Part shown: positions 30,618 through 39,781 of the stretch, in pieces
Layout of the letters: each line of letters opens with the position of its first letter
How positions within the stretch are numbered: the first letter of the stretch is position 1
NCBI GenBank assembly: GCA_026391845.1
Contig: JAPLDG010000228.1
Coordinates: 38,479 to 84,911, forward strand
Direction: 5' to 3'
Origin: Bacteroidota bacterium
Lineage (GTDB): Bacteria; Bacteroidota; Bacteroidia; Bacteroidales; FEN-979
Length of the DNA: 46,433 bases
Made by a program: the position numbers and the translations under genes
Notes under the pieces: generated by a model
What the model saw: the letters and a program-made list of their open reading frames with translations, nothing else
Told to the model about the DNA's origin: nothing
Databases searched by the model: none

Positions 30618-30625
30618 TACCTTTG
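30618..30625 (+). promoter_or_regulatory. Bacteroidota -7 promoter-like motif TACCTTTG
   Basis: Match to TAnnTTTG 17 nt before the ATG of the DUF5686 gene. Confidence 0.4.
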
Positions 30626-30642
30626 AAAAAAATCAATCATCC

Positions 30643-33162
30643 ATGATCCGTCGCGCTGTCTCTTTTCTGCTGATTCTGATATTCACCTCCATCACCTGCT
30701 TTTCCCAGGATTCATTTTTGGTAACAGGCAGGGTTGTTGACTCCAAAACAAGGGAGTCGCTGGCTTTCGTCAACATCGTCATAAACAACAACAGCAGTAA
30801 GGGAGGAACGACCGATATCGATGGCAAATTCAGTCTGAGATCATCTCAACCGGTAAAAACGCTGACATTAAGCTATGTTGGCTATGAACCGCTTGTCGTT
30901 CAACCTGGCAGCCAAACCAAGGGCATCATCATACAAATGACACAGAAGGATATTGATCTCCGGGAGGTAGAAATTCTTCCCGGCATCAACCCTGCACACC
31001 GGATCATTCGCAATGTCATTGACAACCGCGATATCAATGATCCCGAAAAGGTAACAACTTTTTCTTATACCGCCTATGATAAAACTGTTTTCACCGCAGA
31101 TAATGACACAACCCTCAAAGGTGATTTTGCAGCCCTTGTGGATACTTCAATGATGCAGGGCGCCAACGGGATCGGTATCGGTTTTTCCATGCAGGCAGAC
31201 TCCATGAAAACGGATACCGCGATGAAAGATTCAACATCGCAGTTCATTGAAAAACTTATCAGCAGTCAGTACCTGTTCCTGATGGAAAATGTGACCAAGC
31301 GGAAATTCATGGCGCCCGATAAAAATTACAATAAAGTGGTTGCCACCAAGATGTCTGGCTTTAAAGATCCCATTCTGGTGTTCCTCGCCACTCAAATTCA
31401 ATCTTTTTCTTTCTATAAACCCATCATTTCGATCATGATGAAGGATTATATCAATCCGATCGGAAGCGGTAGTTTCAGTAAATATTTCTTTAAAATTGAA
31501 GACACAACCTATGTCGGGAAAGACACGGTTTTCATTTTATCCTTCAGGCCTAGAAAAGGGACAAATTTCGATGGAATGAAGGGCATTATTTCCATCAATA
31601 CACACCATTGGGCCATTCAGAATGTTACGGCAGAACCATACCCCAATACAGGAGGATTCATGATCAGGATCCATCAGTTGTACGAACTGATCGACGGTGC
31701 GCAATGGTTCCCTGTACAACTCAATACCGATGTCGCCTTCAACAACATGAGAATCGGGAAATACAAGGCAGTAGGCAGCGGACGCAGTTATATCCGCGAC
31801 ATCGTGCTCAACCCGGAACTGGTTCGCCGCGAATTCAACCACCTTGATGTTGAAGTTGATAAGGATGCCACCTCCAGAAGCGAACCATACTGGAACCAGT
31901 ATCGTGTTGACAGCCTCAGCAGGAAAGACCGGCAGACTTATAAAGTGCTGGATAGTGTAGGTGCGGCGAATAATTTCGACAAGATGGCCAAAACCCTCCA
32001 AACCCTGCTCACCGGCCGCATTCCCTGGGGCCCGGTTGATCTTGACATCAACCGGTTTCTCAATTATAACACATATGAGGGATTGGTGATTGGCGCCGGC
32101 TTGCATACCAACGACCGCCTGTCGGACTGGTTCAAAATCGGGGGATTTTATCAGTATGCGTTTGGGGTTTCGACCTCAAAATACGGCGCTGATGTGCGTT
32201 TTTTAGTAAACCGTCGTCACGACATTTCCATCAAAGCATCCGGCTTTTATGACCTTGTTGAATCAGGTGGCGTGAGCTACCCGACTGATTATGAATCAAT
32301 TTTATCCGGCAATTTCGTGCAGCTGATGCTTAAAAAATTCGACAGGACCCAGAGCTTCAACTTCTCCGTTGACTTCCGGGCCTTAAAGTATGTTTTGTTC
32401 AACGCCGGGATTTCCAACAATTTCAAGAAATCCACTACCGATGACCTTGCCACATTCGAGGGAAATGCAACAATCCTTCAGGACCAGTTCCGGTTTACAA
32501 CCATAACGGCCGGATTCAAATGGGCTTATGGGGAGAAGTTCATCCAGACCAGCAACAATAAAATCTCGCTTGGCACGAACTATCCGATAGTCTGGTTCGA
32601 ATATACCCGGGGTATAAAAAACTTTCTTGATGGCGAATTTGATTATGACCGCTTCGACCTGAAGATTCGTAAAACGTTCAACCTGAAGTATCTGGGAAAA
32701 TTCACCGTACAATTCAACGGCGGCCTGGTTGACCAGCCAATCCCGGCGACAAACCTTTATTACTCGCCTGCAAGTTACCGGCTTTTCACTCTTTTTGCGC
32801 CCAACAGCTTTGGTACCATGAGAAACAATGAATTTCTATCCAGCAAATATGCATCCCTGTACCTCTACCACGACTTCGGGTATCTGCTTTTCAAGGGTAA
32901 AAAGTGGTTTCATCCGGAATTCGCCCTCTCCCAGAACATCGGATTCGGCTGGCTCGACAACCCTGAGAATTACACCTCTATCAGTATCTATCCAAAGGTA
33001 ATGAACCTGGGTTATTACGAATCAGGGCTGCTGATCAACAACCTCATCAACCTCAAAATTTACACCATTGGCATTGGCGCTTTTTACCGCTGGGGACCTT
33101 ACTCATTTGATCAGGTGGGAGATAATTTTGCCTATAAGATTTCGATGATATTTCCTTTTTAG
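30643..33162 (+). CDS. DUF5686 / CarboxypepD_reg-like domain outer-membrane protein
   Basis: N-terminal FLVTGRVVDSKTRESLAFVNIVINNNSSKGGTTDIDGKFSL...LTLSYVGYEP, then INRFLNYNTYEGLVIGAGLHTNDRLSDWFKIGGFYQYAFG and a beta-barrel-like C-terminus ending in FPF. Confidence 0.88.
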   Translation: MIRRAVSFLLILIFTSITCFSQDSFLVTGRVVDSKTRESLAFVNIVINNNSSKGGTTDIDGKFSLRSSQPVKTLTLSYVGYEPLVVQPGSQTKGIIIQMTQKDIDLREVEILPGINPAHRIIRNVIDNRDINDPEKVTTFSYTAYDKTVFTADNDTTLKGDFAALVDTSMMQGANGIGIGFSMQADSMKTDTAMKDSTSQFIEKLISSQYLFLMENVTKRKFMAPDKNYNKVVATKMSGFKDPILVFLATQIQSFSFYKPIISIMMKDYINPIGSGSFSKYFFKIEDTTYVGKDTVFILSFRPRKGTNFDGMKGIISINTHHWAIQNVTAEPYPNTGGFMIRIHQLYELIDGAQWFPVQLNTDVAFNNMRIGKYKAVGSGRSYIRDIVLNPELVRREFNHLDVEVDKDATSRSEPYWNQYRVDSLSRKDRQTYKVLDSVGAANNFDKMAKTLQTLLTGRIPWGPVDLDINRFLNYNTYEGLVIGAGLHTNDRLSDWFKIGGFYQYAFGVSTSKYGADVRFLVNRRHDISIKASGFYDLVESGGVSYPTDYESILSGNFVQLMLKKFDRTQSFNFSVDFRALKYVLFNAGISNNFKKSTTDDLATFEGNATILQDQFRFTTITAGFKWAYGEKFIQTSNNKISLGTNYPIVWFEYTRGIKNFLDGEFDYDRFDLKIRKTFNLKYLGKFTVQFNGGLVDQPIPATNLYYSPASYRLFTLFAPNSFGTMRNNEFLSSKYASLYLYHDFGYLLFKGKKWFHPEFALSQNIGFGWLDNPENYTSISIYPKVMNLGYYESGLLINNLINLKIYTIGIGAFYRWGPYSFDQVGDNFAYKISMIFPF

Positions 33163-33172
33163 CCTGGAAAAT

Positions 33173-33200
33173 CGTGACACGTGACACGTGACACGTGACG
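33173..33200. repeat. 7-bp tandem repeat (CGTGACR)x4
   Basis: CGTGACA x3 + CGTGACG, 11 nt after the DUF5686 stop; same unit as 19440-19474. Confidence 0.95.
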
Positions 33201-33225
33201 AAGCATCTCACCACCGCACTCAATG

Positions 33226-33308
33226 TTACTTTGTTACTTTGTCACTTTGTCACTTTGTCACTTTGTCACTTTGTTACTTTGTTACTTTGTTCTTTGTCAC
33301 GCGTCACG
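33226..33308. repeat. 8-bp tandem repeat (TYACTTTG)x~9 ending in TCACGCGTCACG (inverse of CGTGACGCGTGA)
   Basis: TTACTTTG x2, TCACTTTG x4, TTACTTTG x2, degenerate TTCTTTG, then TCACGCGTCACG. Confidence 0.93.
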
Positions 33309-33362
33309 AATTTAGATTGATTCAAAATTACTTCATCCCCGGCGAAGGTTTAATTATTTATT

Positions 33363-33370
33363 TACATTTG
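33363..33370 (+). promoter_or_regulatory. Bacteroidota -7 promoter-like motif TACATTTG upstream of the respiratory operon
   Basis: Match to TAnnTTTG 28 nt before the ATG at 33399. Confidence 0.45.
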
Positions 33371-33398
33371 TACATATAAATTCCGACAACAGAGAATT

Positions 33399-34370
33399 AT
33401 GGAAGATATTAATAATCCGCATTCCCCCAATGAATCTGACAATGAAAAAGGTTCCACGCGCAGGAACTTTCTAAAAAATCTCGGGCTGGCTGGCGTTGGT
33501 GTCGCTACCGGTGCTGCGGCGCTATACTCAGGACACATCTTTGAAGCAAAAAAGAATGTATCAGGTGACCAAAGGGTATTGCTCACGCAGGACGGAAAAC
33601 TGGTTCAGGTTGATTCACTTGAAATCAAAGCGCTGAACAAGGATAAGGAGGAGCTTCATGAATCGATGTGGCGCGGAGGCATTCCCGGCAAACGGTGGGT
33701 GATGGTAACCGACCTTTCGAAGTGCCGTAACGCCCGCAAATGCATCAGTGCGTGCCAGGATGCGCATCAGCTGCGCCCGGAACAGTATCATATGAATACG
33801 CTCCAGATGCAGGATGCTCCCGGAACAGCGCCGTACAATATGCCCAAAAACTGCCAGCATTGCGACAATCCTCCCTGTGTTGCCGTTTGCCCTGTTGATG
33901 CTACCTATAAACGTCCGGATGGCATTGTGATCATTGAAAATGACCGATGCATCGGATGCCGGTTTTGCATGGCCGCCTGCCCCTATTCAGCGCGTATTTT
34001 CAACTGGATCGAACCCAAAGATGCAGCCATTCATGAAGGTCAGGACTACAATGCAGAGTTGAATGTTCCTCAAAAAATGGGGACCGTTTCCAAATGCCTT
34101 TTCAGCGCCGACCGTCTGCGCGAAGGGAAATTACCATACTGTGTTGAAGCATGCCCAAACGGAGTCTATTATTTTGGTGATGAAAACGAAGATGCCGTGA
34201 CCAATGGTACGACGAAAGAGACTGTCAGGCTGAGCAAGCTTCTGCGTGACAATGGCGGCTATCAGCTGATGCCCGAACTGGGAACCAAGCCCAGGGTTTA
34301 CTATCTTCCGCCAAAAAACCGTCTGTTCCCGTTTGAAGAATCCAACGATTTAACACCCGAAAAAGCATGA
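33399..34370 (+). CDS. Tat-exported 4Fe-4S dicluster (DmsB/ActB-C-terminal-like) electron transfer subunit
   Basis: Twin-arginine signal STRRNFLKNLGLAGVGVATGAAAL; motifs CRNARKCISAC, CQHCDNPPCVAVCP, CIGCRFCMAACPY and CLFSADRLREGKLPYCVEACP. Confidence 0.9.
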   Translation: MEDINNPHSPNESDNEKGSTRRNFLKNLGLAGVGVATGAAALYSGHIFEAKKNVSGDQRVLLTQDGKLVQVDSLEIKALNKDKEELHESMWRGGIPGKRWVMVTDLSKCRNARKCISACQDAHQLRPEQYHMNTLQMQDAPGTAPYNMPKNCQHCDNPPCVAVCPVDATYKRPDGIVIIENDRCIGCRFCMAACPYSARIFNWIEPKDAAIHEGQDYNAELNVPQKMGTVSKCLFSADRLREGKLPYCVEACPNGVYYFGDENEDAVTNGTTKETVRLSKLLRDNGGYQLMPELGTKPRVYYLPPKNRLFPFEESNDLTPEKA

Positions 34371-35698
34371 TGACCATGGATGACAACAAATTGACTTTCG
34401 ATAAACTCACCAGTGATCTTACCCATCATATCCGGATCAATAAAGGGTTCCTGATCTGGATGGGTTTTTTAACTATTTCGCTTTTTATTTGCCTGTATGC
34501 TTATACGATCCAATTGCGCACGGGATTGGGTGTTGCCGGGATCCGCGATTACGTCACCTGGGGAATGTACCTCGCCAACTTTGTATTCTTTGTTGCCGCC
34601 AGCCTCATCGGAATGCTTGTCAGCGCCGTACTTGGTTTGATCGGCATGAAATGGATTACACCGATCACCCGGATTGCCGAAACAATTGCGGTGGCTTTCG
34701 CAGCAGTTGCCGGACTGGTCATTGTTTCCGACATGGGTCGCCCCGAGCGGCTCGCCTATGTATTTATTTATGGAAGACCTCAATCACCAATCCTCTGGGA
34801 CGTTACAGTGATCACGACATACTTCGTGCTGAGTCTGCTGCTGCTGTTTCTCCCGCTCATCGCCGATATGGCCATCATTCACCGCAAAGTGGACAACCTG
34901 CCATCATGGCTCAAACCCGTTTACAAATCTTTATCACTGAATTTTACCGACAACCCCCAACAGAACAAGATCATCAACCGTTCCATCCGCATCCTGCTGA
35001 TCCTGCTGATCCCGGCTGCTCTGTCAATCCATACGGTTACATCCTGGCTGTTTGCCGTAACATCACGGGCCGGGTGGGACAGCACCGTCTTCGGCCCCTA
35101 CTTCGTTTCAGGTGCATTTGTTGCCGGTTCGGCTGCCGTGATCATTGCCATGTTCTTCTTCCGGAAGAATTACAAACTTCAGGATTATCTCACTGATGTG
35201 CATTTCAACAACATGGGAAAAGTTCTGGCAACTGTTTCCCTGGTTTATCTCTACTTCAATATCAACGAGTTTCTTGTTCCCGGCTATAAACTGAAACGTG
35301 CCGATGCTGTTCATCTTCAGGAACTATTTGCAGGCAAAGATGCCATCCTGTTCTGGCTGATCCAGGTAGGCGGGTTGCTTCTGCCCATACTTTTCATGCT
35401 GTTCCGCCGTTTCAGGAAGCCGCTGCCAATCATGCTGATTTCAGTTGCAGTGCTGATCGCAGCCTGGTTCAAACGATATCTGATTGTGGTCCCCACCCAG
35501 GAACATCCGTTTCTTCCCATCCAGCATGTGCCGCAAAATTTCATGCACTATTCGCCAACCCTGATCGAGACCCTGATTACCATCGCACCGTTCATCATGG
35601 TTCTGATTATCATCACCCTGATTTCAAAATTTTTTCCCGTTATCCCGCTTCATGACAAAAAAAAAAAAAAAGGCATTGATCATATTAAGTTCGATTAA
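34367..35698 (+). CDS. NrfD/PsrC-family polytopic quinone-interacting membrane subunit
   Basis: Overlaps the FeS gene by 4 nt; about 10 hydrophobic segments; WGMYLANFVFFVAASLIGMLVSAVLGL...WITPITRIAETIAVAFAAVAGLVIVSDMGRPERL. Confidence 0.87.
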   Translation: MMTMDDNKLTFDKLTSDLTHHIRINKGFLIWMGFLTISLFICLYAYTIQLRTGLGVAGIRDYVTWGMYLANFVFFVAASLIGMLVSAVLGLIGMKWITPITRIAETIAVAFAAVAGLVIVSDMGRPERLAYVFIYGRPQSPILWDVTVITTYFVLSLLLLFLPLIADMAIIHRKVDNLPSWLKPVYKSLSLNFTDNPQQNKIINRSIRILLILLIPAALSIHTVTSWLFAVTSRAGWDSTVFGPYFVSGAFVAGSAAVIIAMFFFRKNYKLQDYLTDVHFNNMGKVLATVSLVYLYFNINEFLVPGYKLKRADAVHLQELFAGKDAILFWLIQVGGLLLPILFMLFRRFRKPLPIMLISVAVLIAAWFKRYLIVVPTQEHPFLPIQHVPQNFMHYSPTLIETLITIAPFIMVLIIITLISKFFPVIPLHDKKKKKGIDHIKFD

Positions 35699-35719
35699 CA
35701 CAGAAATACATCAGGAACT

Positions 35720-36622
35720 ATGCGTTTCAAAAAATTATTATTCATCCTCTCCATTATTTCATTCGTAACACGGATTTCAGCTCAAACATGGGTTGTTCCC
35801 GACGATCAGAAAGCGGTTGTGGCCCCGGTTAAATTCACTGCCGACATGCAGAAACAAGGGGAGCAGCAGTATCTGAAAAACTGTCAGTCGTGCCATGGAT
35901 TGATGGGCAAAGACAACTGGGCAAAACTCACACCGCCACCAGGAGACCTGTCAAAAGAAAAAGCTCAGGTTCAAACCGATGGCGAACTTTTTTACCGGAT
36001 CACGGCCGGAAAAGTACCAATGCCCGAATTTCGCAACATCCTGACCGAAGATGACCGCTGGAGCGTGATCGCTTACCTTCGTACTTTCAATCCGAAATAT
36101 ATCCAGCCCACCCCTGTTGCAAAGGCAGCATTCACGGGCAGAATCGTAACACTTGCCCTGGAATACAGCGACCCCATGAAAAAAATCGTTGTTACCGCCA
36201 GCGAGCAATTGAAAGATGGTCAAACAGGTTTGGCTGCCGGTGTGGAAATCATGCTGTTTGTTAAACGGTATTTTGGCAGGATGCAGGTGGGCGAAATCAA
36301 AACGACCAATGCACAGGGCAAGGCTCTTTTTGAATTTCCCGCTGATCTGCCCGGCAACAAAGATGGATTTGTTGAAATTTCGGCCATGGTCAATGATCCG
36401 AAAAGTGTCATGAAAACCACTCCTGCAAACGCAAGCTTTGCCATTGGAATAAAAACCGACAAACCTGGTCTCACCGAAACCCGGGCATGGTGGTCAACAC
36501 GGGATCATGCGCCCATCTGGATTATCCTCACATATACACTTTCCGTGATTATTGTCTGGGGTTTCATAATCTATATTGTGTATTCGATCATGAAGATTAA
36601 AAAATTAAGCAGGGAGGTGTAG
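35720..36622 (+). CDS. Membrane-anchored monoheme cytochrome c with Ig-like middle domain
   Basis: Signal peptide, GEQQYLKNCQSCHGLMG, YRITAGKVPMPEFRNILTEDDRWSVIAYLRTF, C-terminal TM helix. Confidence 0.85.
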   Translation: MRFKKLLFILSIISFVTRISAQTWVVPDDQKAVVAPVKFTADMQKQGEQQYLKNCQSCHGLMGKDNWAKLTPPPGDLSKEKAQVQTDGELFYRITAGKVPMPEFRNILTEDDRWSVIAYLRTFNPKYIQPTPVAKAAFTGRIVTLALEYSDPMKKIVVTASEQLKDGQTGLAAGVEIMLFVKRYFGRMQVGEIKTTNAQGKALFEFPADLPGNKDGFVEISAMVNDPKSVMKTTPANASFAIGIKTDKPGLTETRAWWSTRDHAPIWIILTYTLSVIIVWGFIIYIVYSIMKIKKLSREV

Positions 36623-36660
36623 GAGACAATGCGGGAAGTGCGAAGGGTAAATAGAAGACT

Positions 36661-37458
36661 ATGAAAAATAGAAATTTTGGTTTTGGTATTCTGATGCTGG
36701 TTATTGCAGGATTGTTATCTATACCGGCAGTCGCGCAGGTAGAGGGGTTGGAAGAGGAAGTGGGCATTGTGGAACATCTGGATACGATCATTCCTGCAAA
36801 TATTACGTTCAACAATGAACAGGGCCAGCCGGTTCAACTCAAATCGTTGATTACCAGACCGACAATTCTGACACTTGTTTATTATGACTGCCCCGGAATT
36901 TGCCCGCAACTGCTTTCCGGGGTTTCGGATGTCATTGAAAAAATCGGACTTGAACTTGGCAAGGATTACCAGGTGATTACCGTCAGTTTCAATGATGACG
37001 ACACGCCTGAAGCCTCCGTCGAAAAGAAAAAGAATTTTTTACGGGCCCACAGTAAACCCAGGGCGGAAAACTGGACCTACCTGACGGGCGACAGTGCCAA
37101 CATCTATTCACTGACCCATGCTGTCGGGTACAATTTCACCCGGGCGGGCAATGATTTCATGCATCCATCCTGCATCATGGTTCTCAGCCCGCAAGGCAAA
37201 GTAACCCGTTATCTTTATGGAACTTCATACCTCCCGTTTGATGTAAAAATGGCGCTCATTGAAGCTCAGAAAGGACAGTCAAGGCCTACGATCAACCGGG
37301 TGCTGGAATATTGTTTCAGTTATGACCCCGAAGGAAGGAAATACACCCTTCAGGTGACAAAAATTACGGCAACCATCATCATATTCTTTGCGGTAGCGCT
37401 CTTTATCATTCTCATTGTGCGGTCGTCACGGAAAAAATCAAAAACACAAAACACCTAA
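36661..37458 (+). CDS. SCO1/SenC family copper chaperone
   Basis: LVYYDCPGICPQLLSGVSDV (CxxxC), NFTRAGNDFMHPSCIMVLSPQGKVTRYLYG. Confidence 0.92.
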   Translation: MKNRNFGFGILMLVIAGLLSIPAVAQVEGLEEEVGIVEHLDTIIPANITFNNEQGQPVQLKSLITRPTILTLVYYDCPGICPQLLSGVSDVIEKIGLELGKDYQVITVSFNDDDTPEASVEKKKNFLRAHSKPRAENWTYLTGDSANIYSLTHAVGYNFTRAGNDFMHPSCIMVLSPQGKVTRYLYGTSYLPFDVKMALIEAQKGQSRPTINRVLEYCFSYDPEGRKYTLQVTKITATIIIFFAVALFIILIVRSSRKKSKTQNT

Positions 37459-37459
37459 T

Positions 37460-39070
37460 ATGACAGAAGAAAAGACTCATCACCCTGAGCCAAGTTACCT
37501 TGTTGATACCGGTAAGTATAAAGGCCTGATGGCCTGGCTTACATCGACCGATCATAAGCGTATCGGACTGATGTACATGTATGCCATGATGGTGTTTTTC
37601 GCGGTCGGGGTTTTGCTCGGCATGATCATGAGAATAGAACTGTTCTTCCCGGGCCAGCAGTTCTATGGCCCGCAGATGTACAACGGAATATTCACCATTC
37701 ACGGAATCATCATGATCTTCACGGTCGTCATTCCCGGATTGGCCGCCGTGTTCGGAAATTTTTCAATGCCCATTATGATCGGCGCCAAAGATGTTGCCTT
37801 TCCCCGGCTGAATTTGTTTTCATTTTATCTTTATGTGCTTGGAGCTGCCATCGCCCTTGCTTCGCAATTTATGGGAAATGGTCCGCCGGATACCGGATGG
37901 ACATTCTATGCGCCTTACAGCATACAAACCCATACCAATGTTGTTGCAGCAGTTTTTGGCGCATTTGTGCTTGGATTCTCATCCATCCTTACCGGATTGA
38001 ACTTTATCGTGACCATGCACCGCATGCGCGCTCCCGGGATGACATTTTTTAAAATGCCACTGTTCCCTTGGTCGCTTTATGCCACAGCCTGGATCCAGGT
38101 CCTTGCCACGCCCATCGTCGGGATCACCTTGCTGATGATCATTGCCGAACGTTGGTTGCGCATCGGATTTTTCGATCCCTCCCTGGGGGGCGACCCTGTT
38201 TTATACCAACACCTGTTCTGGATATATTCCCATCCCGCCGTTTATATCATGATTCTTCCGGCCATGGGGGTGATCACTGAAATTATTCCCACTTTCTCCC
38301 AAAAAAAGGTTTTCGGCTACAGGGCCATCGCCATTTCCAGTTTGGCTATTGCTCTGGTGGGATACTTCGTGTGGGCTCATCACATGTACACGTCCGGTAT
38401 GAGTGCAACCGCTCGCTGGATATTCTCACTGCTCACCTTCCTGGTAGCTGTTCCCAGCGCCATAAAAGTTTTCAACTGGGTTGCCACCATGTACAAAGGC
38501 TCAATTTCGGTAAAACCGCCTTTCCTGTTCGCCCTCGGATTTATCTTCCTGTTCATGATCGGGGGAATGACCGGGTTATCGCTTGGAGCCCTGGCCACCA
38601 ATATTCATGTGCATGACACGGCTTACGTGGTGGCCCATTTTCATTACATCGTTTTTGGCGGTGTCGGGTTTGCTTTCTTTGCAGCCATCTACTACTGGTA
38701 CCCCAAAATGTACGGCCGGATGTATAACTTTAAAATGGCCAACTGGTCTTTTGTTTTCCTCTTCAGCGGATTCAACCTGCTCTATTTCCCACAATTTATC
38801 ATCGGGATCATGGGCATGCCCCGCAGATATTTTGATTACCTGCCACAGTTTACATTCGGCCATCAGCTTTCATTCTTTGGCGGAGTTTTACTCGTCATCG
38901 GGTTTGTCATCATGCTGATCACACTGTTTAGCAAAAAAGGCGCTAAAGCCCCTGATAATCCCTGGGGAGGAAGAACTTTTGAATGGAGAATTCCATCTCC
39001 CCCTCCGCTTGAAAATTTTGACATCATGCCGGAAATGGGAGAGAATGAACAGCCATATGACTATAAATAA
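37460..39070 (+). CDS. ctaD: Cytochrome c oxidase subunit I, A2-type heme-copper oxidase
   Basis: GIFTIHGIIMIF, FWIYSHPAVYIMILPAMGVITEIIPTF, VWAHHMYTSGM, HDTAYVVAHFHYIVFGGV; ATG at 37460 in the frame of ORF 37415..39070. Confidence 0.96.
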   Translation: MTEEKTHHPEPSYLVDTGKYKGLMAWLTSTDHKRIGLMYMYAMMVFFAVGVLLGMIMRIELFFPGQQFYGPQMYNGIFTIHGIIMIFTVVIPGLAAVFGNFSMPIMIGAKDVAFPRLNLFSFYLYVLGAAIALASQFMGNGPPDTGWTFYAPYSIQTHTNVVAAVFGAFVLGFSSILTGLNFIVTMHRMRAPGMTFFKMPLFPWSLYATAWIQVLATPIVGITLLMIIAERWLRIGFFDPSLGGDPVLYQHLFWIYSHPAVYIMILPAMGVITEIIPTFSQKKVFGYRAIAISSLAIALVGYFVWAHHMYTSGMSATARWIFSLLTFLVAVPSAIKVFNWVATMYKGSISVKPPFLFALGFIFLFMIGGMTGLSLGALATNIHVHDTAYVVAHFHYIVFGGVGFAFFAAIYYWYPKMYGRMYNFKMANWSFVFLFSGFNLLYFPQFIIGIMGMPRRYFDYLPQFTFGHQLSFFGGVLLVIGFVIMLITLFSKKGAKAPDNPWGGRTFEWRIPSPPPLENFDIMPEMGENEQPYDYK

Positions 39071-39100
39071 CGAAACTGAGAAGTAGCGAAATTATTAAAA

Positions 39101-39130
39101 ATCGTAATTTTTAATTTCTAAATTTTAATT
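39101..39130. repeat. AT-rich intergenic repeat ATCGTAATTTTTAATTTCTAAATTTTAATT
   Basis: Shares ATCGTAATYTTTAATTT with 39744-39774 and ATCGTAATT with 40085-40116. Confidence 0.7.
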
Positions 39131-39136
39131 TGATTT

Positions 39137-39730
39137 ATGGAACATCGCGACGACATTGGTGCAAAACTTGGCATGTGGGTCTTTATTTTTACGGAAATCC
39201 TGCTGTTTGGCGGATTATTCCTCGTATATGCGATCATGCGCCTCAGCTATTCCAACGAATTTCACCAGGCAGCTCACCACCTGAATGCATTTATCGGAAC
39301 CATCAACACAATTGTACTCCTGGTAAGCAGCGCTACCGTTGCCATGTCGATCACGGCAGTGCAAAAAGGGAACAACAAACTTGCTGTTCTCCTGTTGTTC
39401 ATAACCCTTATATGTGCTGCTGTGTTTATGGTCAATAAATATTTTGAATGGGGACACAAAATTCACATCGGCCTCTATCCGGGTTCCGACCTGATGGTTT
39501 CACTGAGTCACGGGCAGGTGATGTTTTTCAGCTTATACTATTTTATGACCGGATTACACATGTTCCATCTGGTTGTCGGAGGAATTATCCTTACCATCGT
39601 CATGATTAAAGTTCAAACCGGAACGATCAACGCAAGCCGTTATGTCCTGCTGGAAAATGGCGGACTTTACTGGCATCTGGTCGATTTGATCTGGATATTT
39701 TTATTCCCGCTGTTGTACCTTATCACATAA
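39137..39730 (+). CDS. ctaE: Cytochrome c oxidase subunit III
   Basis: KLGMWVFIFTEILLFGGLF, GLHMFHLVVGGI, YWHLVDLIWIFLFPLLYL. Confidence 0.93.
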   Translation: MEHRDDIGAKLGMWVFIFTEILLFGGLFLVYAIMRLSYSNEFHQAAHHLNAFIGTINTIVLLVSSATVAMSITAVQKGNNKLAVLLLFITLICAAVFMVNKYFEWGHKIHIGLYPGSDLMVSLSHGQVMFFSLYYFMTGLHMFHLVVGGIILTIVMIKVQTGTINASRYVLLENGGLYWHLVDLIWIFLFPLLYLIT

Positions 39731-39743
39731 AGAAATAGCAAAA

Positions 39744-39774
39744 ATCGTAATCTTTAATTTTTAATTCGTAATTC
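39744..39774. repeat. AT-rich intergenic repeat ATCGTAATCTTTAATTTTTAATTCGTAATTC
   Basis: Second copy of the same degenerate family, between coxIII and coxIV. Confidence 0.7.
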
Positions 39775-39781
39775 TCAACAT

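Noticed and set aside
33173-33308. CRISPR-like repeat region
   Set aside because: Units are 7-8 bp, contiguous and without spacers; no cas genes in the window.
34489-35196. 235-aa plus-strand ORF rich in Arg/His/Cys
   Set aside because: Alternate frame of the NrfD-like gene; composition typical of out-of-frame translation.
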